Assembly (NCBI GenBank): GCA_963738325.1
Contig: CAVTWD010000002.1
Coordinates: forward strand, 124,001-188,000
From: CAVTWD01 sp963738325
GTDB lineage: Bacteria > Actinomycetota > Acidimicrobiia > Acidimicrobiales > Ilumatobacteraceae
Reading direction: 5' to 3'
Length of the DNA stretch: 64,000 bases
Both the position numbers and the translations under genes were made by a program. Shown here one piece after another: positions 1-9,568 of this stretch (its first letter is position 1; each line of letters begins with the position of its first letter). The notes beneath the pieces are model-generated. The model had not been told where the DNA came from. It ran no database searches and saw only the letters and a list, made by a program, of their open reading frames with translations.

Positions 1-164
1 GGCTTCAGGCCACGAGCCCTGACCAGCTCCTCGGACCCGTCGACAAGACGACCCGAACAGACTGCCCGACGCGAACGGTGCTCTGATTCATCGCCGCGTG
101 GCTGGTGCCGGTGGCGACAGCGGATCGACGCGGCCTGCGGGCGCGCCGGCCGGCGTTCCGTGGC

Positions 165-578
165 TCAGGATGAACGATCGGACGACAGCCTCGCCTCGGG
201 GATGGTCGGCTCGAACAACTCAACAGGGTTCCCCGAAGGATCCTCGATGAGTACCTGACGACCTCCGACGCCCGTCACGATGTCGTTGCGGAAGCGCACA
301 TCCTTGCCTCGGAGATCGGCAACGAATGCGTCCAGGTCGGTGACCTCGAGCGCAAACCGGTTCCATCCGCCGGGCTCCGGCAGCCTGCCATCCGGCATTG
401 CCTGACCCCCACCAGGGCCTCCGCCGGGCGCCGTCAGGACGAGCCGGAGGTCGCCCTTCCGAAGCATCGCGAAGGTCGGCGCCGGATGCAGCACCTCCTC
501 GAACCCGAGGTGCCCGCAGTAGAAGCCAATGGCTGCATCGACGTCGTTGACGATGTAACGGACGCTCACAGTCGCCAT
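165..578 (-). CDS. VOC-family (glyoxalase/dioxygenase fold) protein
   Basis: A 137-residue protein forming one vicinal-oxygen-chelate domain. It opens with VRYIVNDVDAAIGFY, the first beta-alpha unit of the fold, and closes with IEDPSGNPVELFEP, the usual final strand carrying the metal-binding Glu. Length is normal for a single-domain member. The ATG at 578 follows a GGGAGGA ribosome site. Members are metal-dependent lyases, dioxygenases or antibiotic-binding proteins, and the substrate cannot be read from sequence. It stands alone on this strand, 125 bases from the broken cupin gene upstream. Confidence 0.9.
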   Translation of the reverse strand: MATVSVRYIVNDVDAAIGFYCGHLGFEEVLHPAPTFAMLRKGDLRLVLTAPGGGPGGGQAMPDGRLPEPGGWNRFALEVTDLDAFVADLRGKDVRFRNDIVTGVGGRQVLIEDPSGNPVELFEPTIPEARLSSDRSS

Positions 579-703
579 CTCGCGTCCTCCCGCTCAGGTG
601 GCTATGTGAATGACGCTACGCCGGCACCGTTTCGGAACAACCATCGCCCCTCGACGCCGCGGGAGCAGCGTGACAGACGCTTCGGTGATCGTGCTGTTGG
701 CGG

Positions 704-1094
704 CTACGCGGTCGCCTCACCCCGGTACTCGGCGTCGGTGACGTGTTCGCCCCACTCCGCGTCGCCTTCGGTCATGGAGAGGTGGGTCATGAGGTGGTCG
801 GGGGTGGCGCCGTGCCAGTGCCATTCCTCGCCGGGCGTGAGGATCACGTCGCCGGGGCGGATGGTGACGATCGGCTCGCCACGGGACTGAACGAATCCCT
901 CGCCCTCGGTGACGTAGAGCGTCTGCCCGAGGCGGTGGGCGTGCCAGGCGGTGCGGGCGCCGGGCGTGAAGTGCACCGCGCTCGACTGCGAAGCCCGCTG
1001 GCATGCGCCCCTGAGCGATCGGGTCGATCCACACGTCGCCGGTGAACCACTCGGCCGGGCCTTTGGCCGACGACCTCTTCGGCTGCACTTCCAT
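704..1094 (-). pseudogene. Cupin-domain protein with one frameshift
   Basis: The C-terminal 90 codons (704-976) encode a typical small cupin: HFTPGARTAWHAHRLGQTLY carries the first cupin motif, followed by a PGDVILTPGEEWHWHGA segment. The expected N-terminus (MEVQPKRSSAKGPAEW, then TGDVWIDPIAQG) lies in another frame, starting at the ATG at 1094 behind a GAGGGAG site. Joining them needs a one-base shift near 980-1010. The full protein would be about 130 residues, normal for carboxymuconolactone-decarboxylase-associated or quercetin-type cupins. The shift may be a sequencing error rather than true inactivation. Confidence 0.7.
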
Positions 1095-1311
1095 GGCTTC
1101 TCCCTCTTGTGGTCGGGCTGGATTCAGCTGACCCTGTCGCCACCGAGTCTGCTGGATGCCAAGACCGTTCACGGTCGGCCGCCAGGCTGGCCGCCGCGGT
1201 GCTCGGCTCGCGTCGCCGCGCACTGGACGCCACCCGGTTCGGGTTCGGCCGATGGTTGCGGCCGGTACGGTGCGGGTACGGAGGATCGGCGGTGAGAGAC
1301 AGGAGGTTCCC

Positions 1312-1911
1312 ATGACGACCCTGCCCGATCGGCCGAACGCGGCGTTGCTCGTCATCGACGTCCAGAACGGGGTGGTGGCGGACGCCCACAACCGGGACGG
1401 CGTCGTCGCCAACATCAATACCCTGGTCGACAAGGCTCGCGCCGAGGACGTGCCCGTGCTGTGGGTGCAGCACTCCGACGACGACCTCCCCCGGGAGAGT
1501 GAGGGCTGGCAGTACGTGCCCGAGCTGGTGCGCCGCGATTCGGAGCCGCTCGTCCACAAGTCATACGGCGACTCGTTCGAGGACACCGACCTGGAGGCGC
1601 GGCTCGCCGAGCGAGGGGTGGGCCGGCTCGTCGTCACAGGCGCCCAGACCGACGCGTGCGTCCGATCGACCCTGCACGGCGCCCTCGTACGGGGGTACGA
1701 CGTGACACTGGTCGGCGACGCGCACACGACCGAGGACCTCACCGGGTACGGCGCGCCGCCCCCGGACCAAGTGATCGCGCACACCAATCTCTACTGGAAG
1801 TGGCAGAGCGCACCCGGGCGCCAAGGGGGGACCGTCGACACGGCGGAGGTCAGCTTCGCGACGCCGACGCGGGCTGAGCCGTCCGAGGTGAGTAACCCGT
1901 CCGCGCGATGA
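1312..1911 (+). CDS. Isochorismatase-family cysteine hydrolase
   Basis: A 199-residue protein of the isochorismatase/nicotinamidase superfamily. ALLVIDVQNGVV near residue 12 carries the catalytic Asp. VVTGAQTDACVRSTLHGAL near residue 110 carries the nucleophilic Cys after the cis-peptide region. The Lys of VHKSYGDSF fits the third member of the Asp-Lys-Cys triad. The ATG at 1312 sits seven bases behind a perfect AGGAGG. The gene is divergent from the cupin gene, and about 220 bases between them hold both promoters. Substrate unknown. Confidence 0.88.
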   Translation: MTTLPDRPNAALLVIDVQNGVVADAHNRDGVVANINTLVDKARAEDVPVLWVQHSDDDLPRESEGWQYVPELVRRDSEPLVHKSYGDSFEDTDLEARLAERGVGRLVVTGAQTDACVRSTLHGALVRGYDVTLVGDAHTTEDLTGYGAPPPDQVIAHTNLYWKWQSAPGRQGGTVDTAEVSFATPTRAEPSEVSNPSAR

Positions 1912-1965
1912 GTTCGCGGGCTCCATCACATCCAAGATGACGACCCCGAGCGAATGAGGTGAGAG

Positions 1966-2562
1966 ATGCGCATCATCGTCAGTGAGTTCATGAGCCTGGA
2001 CGGGGTGGTGCAGGCGCCGGGGGGGCCTCAGGAGGACACCGACGGAGGCTTCGCCCACGGCGGCTGGTCGATGCCCTACTTCGACGTGGCCACGATGGGG
2101 CCGGCCATCGGGGAGGTGATGGAGGGCACGGACGCCTTGCTGTTCGGTCGGCGCACGTGGCAGGTGATGGCAGGGGCATGGCCGGGCCGGGCCGGAGATC
2201 CCTTCGCCGATCGGATGAACGAGATCCGCAAGTACGTGGTGTCGCGGACCCTGGGCCAAGCCGACCTCAGCTGGAACAACACGACGTTGCTCCCCGCCGA
2301 CGACGTCATCGGTGCCGTGCAGCGCCTGCGCGCCGAGCAGGGCCGCGATCTCCAGGTAATGGGGAGTGCGACCCTCGCCCGGACGCTCGTCGCCAACAAC
2401 CTGGTCGACGAGTACCGCCTCATGATCGAACCCATCCTGCTCGGTGGGGGCAAGCGCCTGTTCCCCGACGACGGCCGGGCCCGACCGCTCGAGCTGGTGT
2501 CGGCCACGACGAGCGGCACGGGCGTGCACATCTGCACTTACCGTCCCGCCGCCGGCGCATAG
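1966..2562 (+). CDS. Dihydrofolate-reductase-like (RibD C-terminal domain) protein
   Basis: A 198-residue protein of the DHFR-like/RibD C-terminal family, common as stand-alone reductases in actinobacteria. It starts MRIIVSEFMSLDGVVQAPGG, has the nucleotide-binding segment TDALLFGRRTWQVMAG, a second one at LQVMGSATLARTL, and the typical end DEYRLMIEPILLGGGKRLF. Start ATG at 1966 follows GAGGTGAGAG. It lies 54 bases after the isochorismatase-like gene on the same strand and may be cotranscribed. The true substrate of these proteins is generally unknown. Confidence 0.9.
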   Translation: MRIIVSEFMSLDGVVQAPGGPQEDTDGGFAHGGWSMPYFDVATMGPAIGEVMEGTDALLFGRRTWQVMAGAWPGRAGDPFADRMNEIRKYVVSRTLGQADLSWNNTTLLPADDVIGAVQRLRAEQGRDLQVMGSATLARTLVANNLVDEYRLMIEPILLGGGKRLFPDDGRARPLELVSATTSGTGVHICTYRPAAGA

Positions 2563-2650
2563 CTCACCGCCGCGCTGTCGTCTGCCCCCGCCACGATCTC
2601 CTCCCGATCCGAGATCACAGGCGCCACCGCCTCACCTCAGGGAGCCATGC

Positions 2651-3106
2651 ATGGACCGAGAGCAGCAGGTCGTTCGCGACCACCAGGACATCGCCACATT
2701 GCTGGCCCGATATGCACGAGCGCTCGACGACCACGACTGGGACGGCGTACGTAGCTGCTTCGAGCCAGCCGCCGTCTTCGTCCACCCGGGTGGGACCCAG
2801 GACGGAGCCGACGCCATCGTCGAGCGGGCCCGGGCGGCGCTGAGCCTGCTCACCGCGTCGCAGCATCTGCTGGGCACCATGGTCATCGACGTGGACAGCG
2901 ACACGGCCCGCGCGAGCACCTACTTCCAGGCCCAGCACGTCCGCGAGGGCGCCGCGGGTGGGTCGCTGTACATCATCGCCGGGACGTACCGTGACGAGCT
3001 GGTCCGGGGCCCGTCGGGCTGGCGCATCGGTGCTCGTCACCAGACCTACTCCTGGAGGGACGGCAATCCCGACGTGGTGCGGCGGCCGGCGCCCGGGAGC
3101 TCCTGA
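2651..3106 (+). CDS. SnoaL-like / NTF2-fold protein
   Basis: A 151-residue SnoaL-like domain. The N-terminal helix plus the segment LLARYARALDDHDWDGVRSC, followed by FEPAAVFVHPGG, is the usual opening of this fold. The end GWRIGARHQTYSWRDGNPDV is the last beta strand. The ATG at 2651 is preceded by GGGAGCC; an ATG four bases upstream is out of frame. Such proteins act as small-molecule isomerases, cyclases or ring-hydroxylase beta-like folds. It is third in a same-strand run after the DHFR-like gene. Confidence 0.82.
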   Translation: MDREQQVVRDHQDIATLLARYARALDDHDWDGVRSCFEPAAVFVHPGGTQDGADAIVERARAALSLLTASQHLLGTMVIDVDSDTARASTYFQAQHVREGAAGGSLYIIAGTYRDELVRGPSGWRIGARHQTYSWRDGNPDVVRRPAPGSS

Positions 3107-3131
3107 GCGGGCCCGCCGCGTACGACGTTGT

Positions 3132-3349
3132 TCACCGGCGGTCAGCGGAACGGGTGTGATGGGTCGTGTCGCCGTACAGGTCCGCAGTGACGGCGCGCTC
3201 GATCCAACGCCGGATGGTCTCGGTGCCGAAACCGGCCCGGTGCCACGAGCCGTGGGTGAACTCCTCGGCGAAGGCACCGAAGTCGCCCGCGTCGAAAGCT
3301 CGGGCAGCCGGTAGATCTTGGCCGTGATGGTCTGAACGCTGTCGCTCAC
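3132..3349 (-). pseudogene. Truncated, frameshifted SnoaL-like protein
   Basis: Reading from GTG 3349 gives SDSVQTITAKIYRLPE. In a second frame the sequence continues AFDAGDFGAFAEEFTHGSWH and ends after TADLYGDTTHHTRSADRR. Together this is the first 70 or so residues of an NTF2/SnoaL-fold protein, a family that normally runs about 140 residues. A one-base shift near 3305 and the loss of the second half both argue for a remnant. It is convergent with the intact SnoaL-like gene just before it, which is not close enough in sequence to be a recent duplicate. Confidence 0.5.
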
Positions 3350-3441
3350 GGCCGCGAGATGGTAACCCGCCGTCCGCCGATCCCATCGGCTCCCGGCCGC
3401 TTCGAGGACCGACGGTCTCGGCGCCCGCCCGTCCTGGCGTT

Positions 3442-4273
3442 TCAGTCCTCGCGCAATCCGTCGACCTCAGCGCCGAGGAGCACGAGCAGCGCGCTCAGCC
3501 ACAGCCAAAGCAGGACGACGATGATCGAGGCGAGCGCGCCGTAGGTCTTGCTGTAGCTCGAGAAGTTCGCGGTGTACACGGCGAACAGCGCGGACACGAT
3601 GAGCCAGCCGACCGTGGCGAGGACCGCGCCCGGGGTGACGACGCCGAGCCAGGGGCGCTGGCTGTCCTTGAGCGAGAGCCGGTACAGCAGCCCGACGCCC
3701 ACGATCATCACCGCGGCGAGGATCGGCCAGCGCAGAGCGCCGAACACGACCCGCCCGGCCGTACCCATCCCGGCGTCGGACAGCAACGGCGGCAGGACGG
3801 CGATCACGAAGATCACGACGCCGAGGAACACGATCGCGCCAAGGGTGAGCAACAACGCCTTGCCCCGCCGAATGGCGAAGCTCGACGGTTCGTCGTGCTC
3901 GTGCGCGACGTGGATGCCGGTGATGAGCGCGGCCATGCCTCCCGAAGCACTCCAGAGAGCCAGCAGGATCGCGATCAACAGCGTGGTCGAGACACCGGCG
4001 GTGTTGGCTTTGACGATCGAGGTGAGCTGGAAGACGAGGAAGTCCTGGACCTCCTTCGGGAGCGCCGAGGCGACGTCCTGGACCTGACGGGTGACATCGC
4101 TCGGGTCGGCCACGAGCCCGTAGATCGAGATGAACGCGATGAGCGCAGGAACGAGGGCCAGGAAGGCGTAGAACGCGACGCCGGCCGCCACCAGCGTGAA
4201 GTTGTGTTCGCGAACGCGGGCCGCGAGCCGGGAGGCCGTCGATTGCCTCCGACGCTGGCTCGGACTCGGCCAC
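3442..4273 (-). CDS. YihY/UPF0761 (BrkB-type) membrane protein
   Basis: An inner-membrane protein with six predicted hydrophobic helices. It begins VREHNFTLVAAGVAFYAF, the family hallmark, then LALVPALIAFISIYG, and later YSKTYGALASIIVVLLWLW near the end. It finishes GAEVDGLRED, usual for the family. The start is unclear: the open frame has no good start before the conserved region, whereas the GTG at 4273 in another frame gives a plausible MAESEPASEAIDG leader, so a one-base shift near 4200-4235 is likely. Despite the old RNase BN label, function is unknown; the family is thought to be a transporter-like membrane protein. Confidence 0.78.
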
Positions 4274-4339
4274 GGCCCGACCCTACGACAGCACGGGTCG
4301 CCCGCCGCGTGGCCGGCGCGTCCCCAGCGAGCCCGAGCC

Positions 4340-5297
4340 TCAGCCGGGGAGGTACCGGTCGCGCACGGCCGCCGTCGTCCTCGGAGGGAGGGCGCCGGCG
4401 GCCAGGAGATGCTCGAGGGTGAGGGCGGAGAACGTCGACTGGTCGACAAGGATGTCTCGGTAGCGGGCGCACTCCCCGACGAAGTCCGAATTGCCGGCGG
4501 GATGCACGACGACGTAGCGCCCCCAACGCCATGTGCCGCTCGGATGCTGGAGCATCGACAGCAGCAGAAGGTGCTCGAGCCACATCACGAGGAGATCCGT
4601 CCCTTCGACCGCAGCAATCGCGCCACGCCCGAAGATGGCCGAGGTTTCGGTGACCTCGAGATAGCGCGGGAGCCGCCGCGGCTTCGGCACCTCCCGTTTG
4701 CTTCGCTCGTGGTACTTGGTGTCGACGCCGACGATCCCCTGCGTCCCGTCGCCGAGGTCGAGTACGAACGCGGCGTCGAAGGCCATGAGGTTGCCGACGT
4801 AGGACTGATCGAGGCGGCCCGGCGAATGCGCGAAGCGGACCTCGCGCACGGTCCCGGGCGCCTCCGGCCACCACGCATGGACGGCGCGGTCGGCCAGCGC
4901 GAGGTCGGTGGCCAGGTCGCCGAAGAGGTTGAAGGCCATCGCCGGCGACGACAGGAGGTCAGCCCACAGCCGTTGGTGATCGAAGCTCTGCTGAGCTTCG
5001 GTGAGGGAGGCGCGGGCCCGCGCCGCGTCGAGGGCGCCGGCCGTCAGGAAGTTCGCGCCGGTCTCCTTGCCGTAGGCGAGCGGGAGGCGGCTCCCCACGG
5101 GCCGCGCTCGCGGATCGCCCGGTCGTCGGCGCGATCGGCTGTGAACCGATGGGGTGCCCGTGGGCCTCACGCCACTGCGCCTGGTGGTAGCGCAGCCTCT
5201 GACGGAACTCGGTCATGGCCGGACGTCGCGGCACTCGGTCTTCGTCCTCCCAGCAGTGCGCGGCGTCGAGCACCTGCCTCGTGAGCGCCACGGCCAC
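4340..5297 (-). CDS. PD-(D/E)XK nuclease-like protein, frameshifted
   Basis: About 310 residues once two frames are joined near 5100-5115. The first part is MAVALTRQVLDAAHCWEDED, then FRQRLRYHQAQWREAHGHPI. The second runs from VGSRLPLAYGKETGANF to the end. The core NLMAFDAAFVLDLGDGTQG followed by IVGVDTKYHERSK has the Asp...Asp-x-Lys arrangement expected of a PD-(D/E)XK active site. I recall the same architecture in uncharacterised actinobacterial proteins, so a nuclease or nuclease-derived role is inference. Its start is only 20 bases from the divergent SGNH gene. Confidence 0.6.
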
Positions 5298-5317
5298 GCC
5301 GACATCGTACGGTCGAG

Positions 5318-5986
5318 GTGGTGTTGATCTCGGGTCGACGAGCCGCCGGGGCGCTGTTCTGTCTCGTCGCGGCCGTCGGGAGTCTCGGTTGCCAATCGAC
5401 GGGGCCCGCGACCGATGCCTCCACCCGATCCACGCCGGCCCAGCGGAGCGGTCTGGCGGTGGTGGGCGACTCGTTGACGGCGCCGATCGCCGGCGTGCTC
5501 ACCCAGCGGTTGGAGCAGGCGGGTTGGCACGACGTGCGGGTCGACGGGGTGCCGGGCCGCGTCATCCCCGCCTCGGCTCCGCCGCCACGATCGGGGGTGG
5601 CTGCTGTCATGGGCCTCAAGGCGAGCGGGTTCGATCCACCGGGTTGGATCGTGGCGCTCGGGACGAACGACGTGTCCGAGTCAGGGGACGCCGACGCGCT
5701 GCGGGCGCGCATCGGCGAGTTGCTCGCCGCGATCGGCCCGCACCAGGTGCTGTGGGTGAACGTGTGGCGAGGCGATACGCCGGAGGCCGAGCGGCGTGCC
5801 CTCCGGTTCAACGCCGTGCTGGAGGACGTGGCCTCGCGGCGCGAGAACCTCCACATCCTCGACTGGGCTCGGACGGCGGAGCGGCGGCCTGAGCTCTTCG
5901 GCCCCGACAAGGTCCACTTCAACAGTCGCGGTGATGCCGAACGCGTGCGGGAGATGGTGGACGGGGCCGTCGATGCGTTGACCTGA
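5318..5986 (+). CDS. Lipoprotein SGNH/GDSL-family hydrolase
   Basis: A 222-residue exported esterase-like protein. The N-terminus is a lipoprotein signal with a lipobox-like VGSLGCQ, so the mature protein should be membrane-anchored outside the cell. LAVVGDSLTAP holds the block I Ser, VALGTNDVSESGD the block III Asn, and DKVHFNSRGDAE the block V Asp/His pair. Start is the GTG at 5318. Substrate unknown; the family includes acyl esterases and polysaccharide deacetylases. It is divergent from the PD-(D/E)XK-like gene. Confidence 0.85.
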   Translation: MVLISGRRAAGALFCLVAAVGSLGCQSTGPATDASTRSTPAQRSGLAVVGDSLTAPIAGVLTQRLEQAGWHDVRVDGVPGRVIPASAPPPRSGVAAVMGLKASGFDPPGWIVALGTNDVSESGDADALRARIGELLAAIGPHQVLWVNVWRGDTPEAERRALRFNAVLEDVASRRENLHILDWARTAERRPELFGPDKVHFNSRGDAERVREMVDGAVDALT

Positions 5987-6018
5987 ACCCCGATCGAGGC
6001 GGCCGCCACCAGGGATCG

Positions 6019-6993
6019 TCAGGGGTAGTCGGCGAGGCTCCCGGGGAGGCCGCGCTCGCCGACCTCCTCGATGTACCGCCACATGTCGGGTTGGGAGCCG
6101 TCGACGTCGGTGAACCCGTAGTGGGCCGCCAGCTGCCCCACCGTGACCGATCTCTGGGTCCACTGGCCTCGCTCCGGATCCGCTGCCATCGCAGCCACCG
6201 CCCGCCCGATGTACCGCGGTGATTCGGACAGCGCGAACTCCGCCGGAGCCGCGGGCAGACCGTTGTCGGCTCGCGCCGGATCCAGCGCATCGCGCCAGCT
6301 CTCCTCGGGGACGGCGAAGTTCTCGAGCATCATCTCCGAGCGCAGCCACCCAGGCGTGATCGCCACCGCGCTTGCGCCGTGGGGTCGCAGATCATGACCC
6401 TGGGAGAAGGCGAGCCGGTTCACGGCGACCTTGGCGAGGTCGTAGAAGACCGAGAGCCGGTAGCGCGACGCGTTGTGTTCGGTGGTGCCGTCGGTCACCT
6501 CGATCAGCAGACCACCAGGCTTGGTCAAGAGGGGGAGGAGGTGGTGCGAGGTGATGAGATGCGTGTCCACGGCGAGCCGGAGGATTCGCAGACCCTTGTC
6601 GAGGTCGTGCTCCCAGATCGGGGTGTTCCAGTCGGCCGGCCCCCCTTTCAGCATCTCGGCGCCCCAGATGTCGTTGACGAGCACATCGATGTGGCCGTAC
6701 GTGTCCCGGAGTTGGTCGGCCAGGCGTCGCACCCGCTGGGAGTCGAGATGGTCGACGCAGTGGGGCGCGCCGATGCCGCCGAGCCTTGTGACCAGCTCCG
6801 CGGTCTCTTCGATCGTCTCCGGTCGGTCGTAGTCCGACTGGAGCAGCCGCGCCTCGCTGCTGCGACCGGTGCAGACGACGGTGGCGCCCGCCTCCCCCAG
6901 CGCCGCCGCGATCCCCCGGCCAGCCCCTCTCGTGGCCCCGGCCACGACGGCGACGCGGCCTCGCAACGCATCTGGTTCCGGAGCCCATGGCAT
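6019..6993 (-). CDS. SDR-family NAD(P)-dependent oxidoreductase
   Basis: A 324-residue short-chain dehydrogenase. The glycine-rich loop is VVAGATRGAGRGIAAALGEA. The NNAG-equivalent segment reads DVLVNDIWGAE, and the catalytic stretch is YRLSVFYDLAKVAVNRLAFS, where Tyr and Lys are spaced as YxxxK. It is longer than classical SDRs because of a C-terminal extension ending DMWRYIEEVGERGLPGSLAD, as in a subgroup often found near xenobiotic genes. Start ATG at 6993; the 115-base gap to the next, divergent gene holds the promoters. Substrate unknown. Confidence 0.9.
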   Translation of the reverse strand: MPWAPEPDALRGRVAVVAGATRGAGRGIAAALGEAGATVVCTGRSSEARLLQSDYDRPETIEETAELVTRLGGIGAPHCVDHLDSQRVRRLADQLRDTYGHIDVLVNDIWGAEMLKGGPADWNTPIWEHDLDKGLRILRLAVDTHLITSHHLLPLLTKPGGLLIEVTDGTTEHNASRYRLSVFYDLAKVAVNRLAFSQGHDLRPHGASAVAITPGWLRSEMMLENFAVPEESWRDALDPARADNGLPAAPAEFALSESPRYIGRAVAAMAADPERGQWTQRSVTVGQLAAHYGFTDVDGSQPDMWRYIEEVGERGLPGSLADYP

Positions 6994-7108
6994 CGACCGA
7001 TGATGCCGCAGCCACGCAGCTCCGGGCAGAAATCGGCGACGACCGGCCGCCGTGATGCATCGACTTCCGACCAGCGCCGCCCACCCGCGGCGCGCCTAGC
7101 GTGCCGGT

Positions 7109-7537
7109 GTGCCCCTGACACCCCACGATCTCGAGTTCCTGGAGACCCGCCACGGCGCGGCGATGATCACCCTCGGGGCCGATGGCCTCCCGAAGGTCGC
7201 ACGGGTCGGCGTCGCGCTGGTCGACAGGAAGCTCTGGAGCAGCAGCACGGCGAGCCGCAAGCGCACCGCTCGCCTCCGCCGTGACCCGCGCTGCACACTG
7301 TTCGTCTTCGATCCCGGTTACGCCTGGCTCGCCCTCGAAACCACCGTGCGGATCCTCGACGGGCCCGACGCTCCCCAGCAGAACCTGCGTCTCATGCGGG
7401 TGATGCAGGGGCAGGCGGAGGGGCCGATCAGCTGGTTCGGCGGAGAGCTGACCGAGGAGCAGTTCCTCGAGACGATGGTGTCCGAGCAGCGCCTCATCTA
7501 CGAGTTCGACGTGAGCCGCACCTATGGCATGGCCTGA
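7109..7537 (+). CDS. PPOX-class flavin/F420-binding split-barrel protein
   Basis: A 142-residue split-barrel protein of the pyridoxamine-phosphate-oxidase-like superfamily. AMITLGADGLPKVARVGVAL forms the first strands, KRTARLRRDPRCTLFVFDPG is the phosphate-binding turn, and IYEFDVSRTYGMA the end. In actinobacteria this subgroup is often F420-dependent, but the cofactor cannot be decided here. Start is the GTG at 7109. It is divergent from the SDR gene. Confidence 0.82.
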   Translation: MPLTPHDLEFLETRHGAAMITLGADGLPKVARVGVALVDRKLWSSSTASRKRTARLRRDPRCTLFVFDPGYAWLALETTVRILDGPDAPQQNLRLMRVMQGQAEGPISWFGGELTEEQFLETMVSEQRLIYEFDVSRTYGMA

Positions 7538-7743
7538 GCCTCGGCTCACCGCGCTCGCCGGCCAGCCGGCCACCACGTCGAGCGGTCGACCACGACGATC
7601 GACGCTTCCCACCGCGCCACCGCCAGCGTGCTTGCCATGCGAACCCCCTGCCGCCCGACGACGACGACCGATCGGGCCCGACCGCGTGACCGTCCCCGGT
7701 TGGCTAGGTTCACCGGGTCCGGACTGTCTTGGTTGGGGGGACG

Positions 7744-9512
7744 ATGGAAGATCGCTGGTTCACCGACCGCCGCGTCGGCACTCGGTTCCCGCTCTTCACG
7801 CGCGGGAACGCCGCCGACGTGCTGCCCGAGCCCGTGAGCCCGCTCGGTTGGACGCTCTTGTGGGAGGGGGCCATCTCGCCCGGGGCCCGTGATGGCTTCA
7901 TCGACTTCGGGCTCGTCGACTGGGACGAGTTCGAGACGCCCGACGACCCGGAGTGCTTCGGCCTCTTCGGTGGCTACTTCTACAACCCGCTCTCGATCGT
8001 GCGGCTGATGGGAGCGAGACTCCCGGGCGCTTCGCCCGAGGCGATCGACCGTGCCTACTTCGATCCCCGTCCGGACATCCCGCCCTATGTGGCCGAACCC
8101 TGGCACGAGAGCGAGAAGCACTCGAAGAAGCTGGCGGAGAGCCTCGGCTGGGTGATGTTTACGGAGTCGTTCGAGGCGATCGACGAGGAGAAGCGGCTGG
8201 CCGACCGCCTCCGCGAGGAACGGCCCGACCTGTCCAAGCTGTGGGACGGCGCGCTGCTGGCCAGGGCCCGCGCTCGGTGCTGCCCTATCTCATGCAGATG
8301 TTCGAGACGTCGATCTGGGCGTCGCTCGGGGCCTCCGTGGGGCCCGGTGCGCTCGGCGCCATCGCCGCCGACCTCGGCGATCCGACGCTCACGATCCGCC
8401 TCCTCGGCGGCATCGAGGTCGACTCGGCCAAGCCCTCCTTCGCCATGTGGGAGCTCTCTCGGCTGGCTCGCAGCTCGGACGACGCTCGGGGCGATGTTCG
8501 CCGATGGCGTGCACGGCCTCGCCCGAGCGTCTGCGCCAGTCGGACGCGCCCGATGCCGCGGCCTTCTCCCGGGCCTTCGATCGGTTCGTGCACGACTTCG
8601 GCTCTCGGGGCCCGAACGAGTGGGACCTGCGAGCCGGTCCTGGGAGACGAACCCCGAGCTGGCGCTGGCCGCCATCGACCGCATGACCGCGGGGCCGACG
8701 ACGCATCGTCGCCGACGGCCCGCCACGACGGATGCCGTGGCTCGATCGTGACGCGGGCGGTCGCCGAGGTCCGCGCCCGGCTCGCCGACGAGCCGGAGAC
8801 CCTCGCCACCTTCGAGGCGGCCATGCGCTCGGCGACGTGTTCCTGGCCGCCCGCGAGCGCTACAAGACGAACTGCATCAAGGTCATCGGCGAGATCCGGG
8901 CCTGCCTGCTCGAGCTCGGCCGGCGCATGGTCGAGCGGGGCGCGCTCGACCAGCCGCGAGCAGGTGTCTTCCTCCTGGTCGAGGCGAGCTCGACCACTTC
9001 CGCCACGAGCCCGCCTCGTTCCGAGACACGCTGCGGCAGCGCGAGCGCGACTTCGAGGCGCTCTATGCGCTCGAGCCGCCGTTCATGGTGATCGGCGAGG
9101 CGCTGCCGCTGTCGCAGTGGAAGGCCCGTGGCGCAGCGGGCCGTCGAGGTCGGCCGACGCCGGGCACCGTGCTCTCCGGGACCGCGGGCTCCGGCGGGGT
9201 CGGCCCGAGGCCGAGCCCGCATCATGCTGGACCCCTCGGACCCGTTCGCCCTCGAGCCGGGCGACATCCTGATCGCGGCCGAACACCGACCCTGCGTGGA
9301 CGCCGCTGTTCGTGCCCGCCGCTGGCGTCGTCGTGGAGGTCGGCGCGCTCGGCAGCCACGCCATGATCATCAGCCGCGAGCTCGGCATCCCCTGCGTGGT
9401 CTCGATACGGGACGCGACGCGACGCATCCCGAACGACGCCATGATCCTGGTGGACGGAAGCAGCGGGACCGTCACCATCGAGGCGGCCGAGCCGGCTTCG
9501 ACGGGGGGCTGA
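7744..9512 (+). pseudogene. PEP-utilizing enzyme, broken by many frameshifts
   Basis: Coherent homologous segments follow each other across at least five frame changes. 7744-8270 starts MEDRWFTDRRVGTRFPLFTR; next come segments around 8280-8480, 8550-8640, 8640-8720, 8755-8830, 8830-8985 and 9060-9125. 9312-9512 then encodes the phosphohistidine swivel domain, with GALGSHAMIISRELGIPCVV containing the catalytic His. No ATP-grasp domain precedes it, so this resembles the two-domain PEP/pyruvate-binding family related to rifampin phosphotransferase and PEP synthase. The ATG at 7744 follows a G-rich site. The number of breaks in 1.7 kb is the highest in the window. Confidence 0.72.
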
Positions 9513-9522
9513 ACGCGAACGA

Positions 9523-9544
9523 GCCGCCGGCAGGAGCCGGCGGC
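9523..9544. terminator. Hairpin between convergent genes
   Basis: A perfect 9-base inverted repeat, GCCGCCGGC and GCCGGCGGC around an AGGA loop, lies between the ends of the PEP-utilizing pseudogene and the cold-shock gene. No T-run follows, as is common for actinobacterial terminators. It could serve both strands. Confidence 0.6.
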
Positions 9545-9568
9545 CGTCGCACGAGAGCGGCAAGATGC

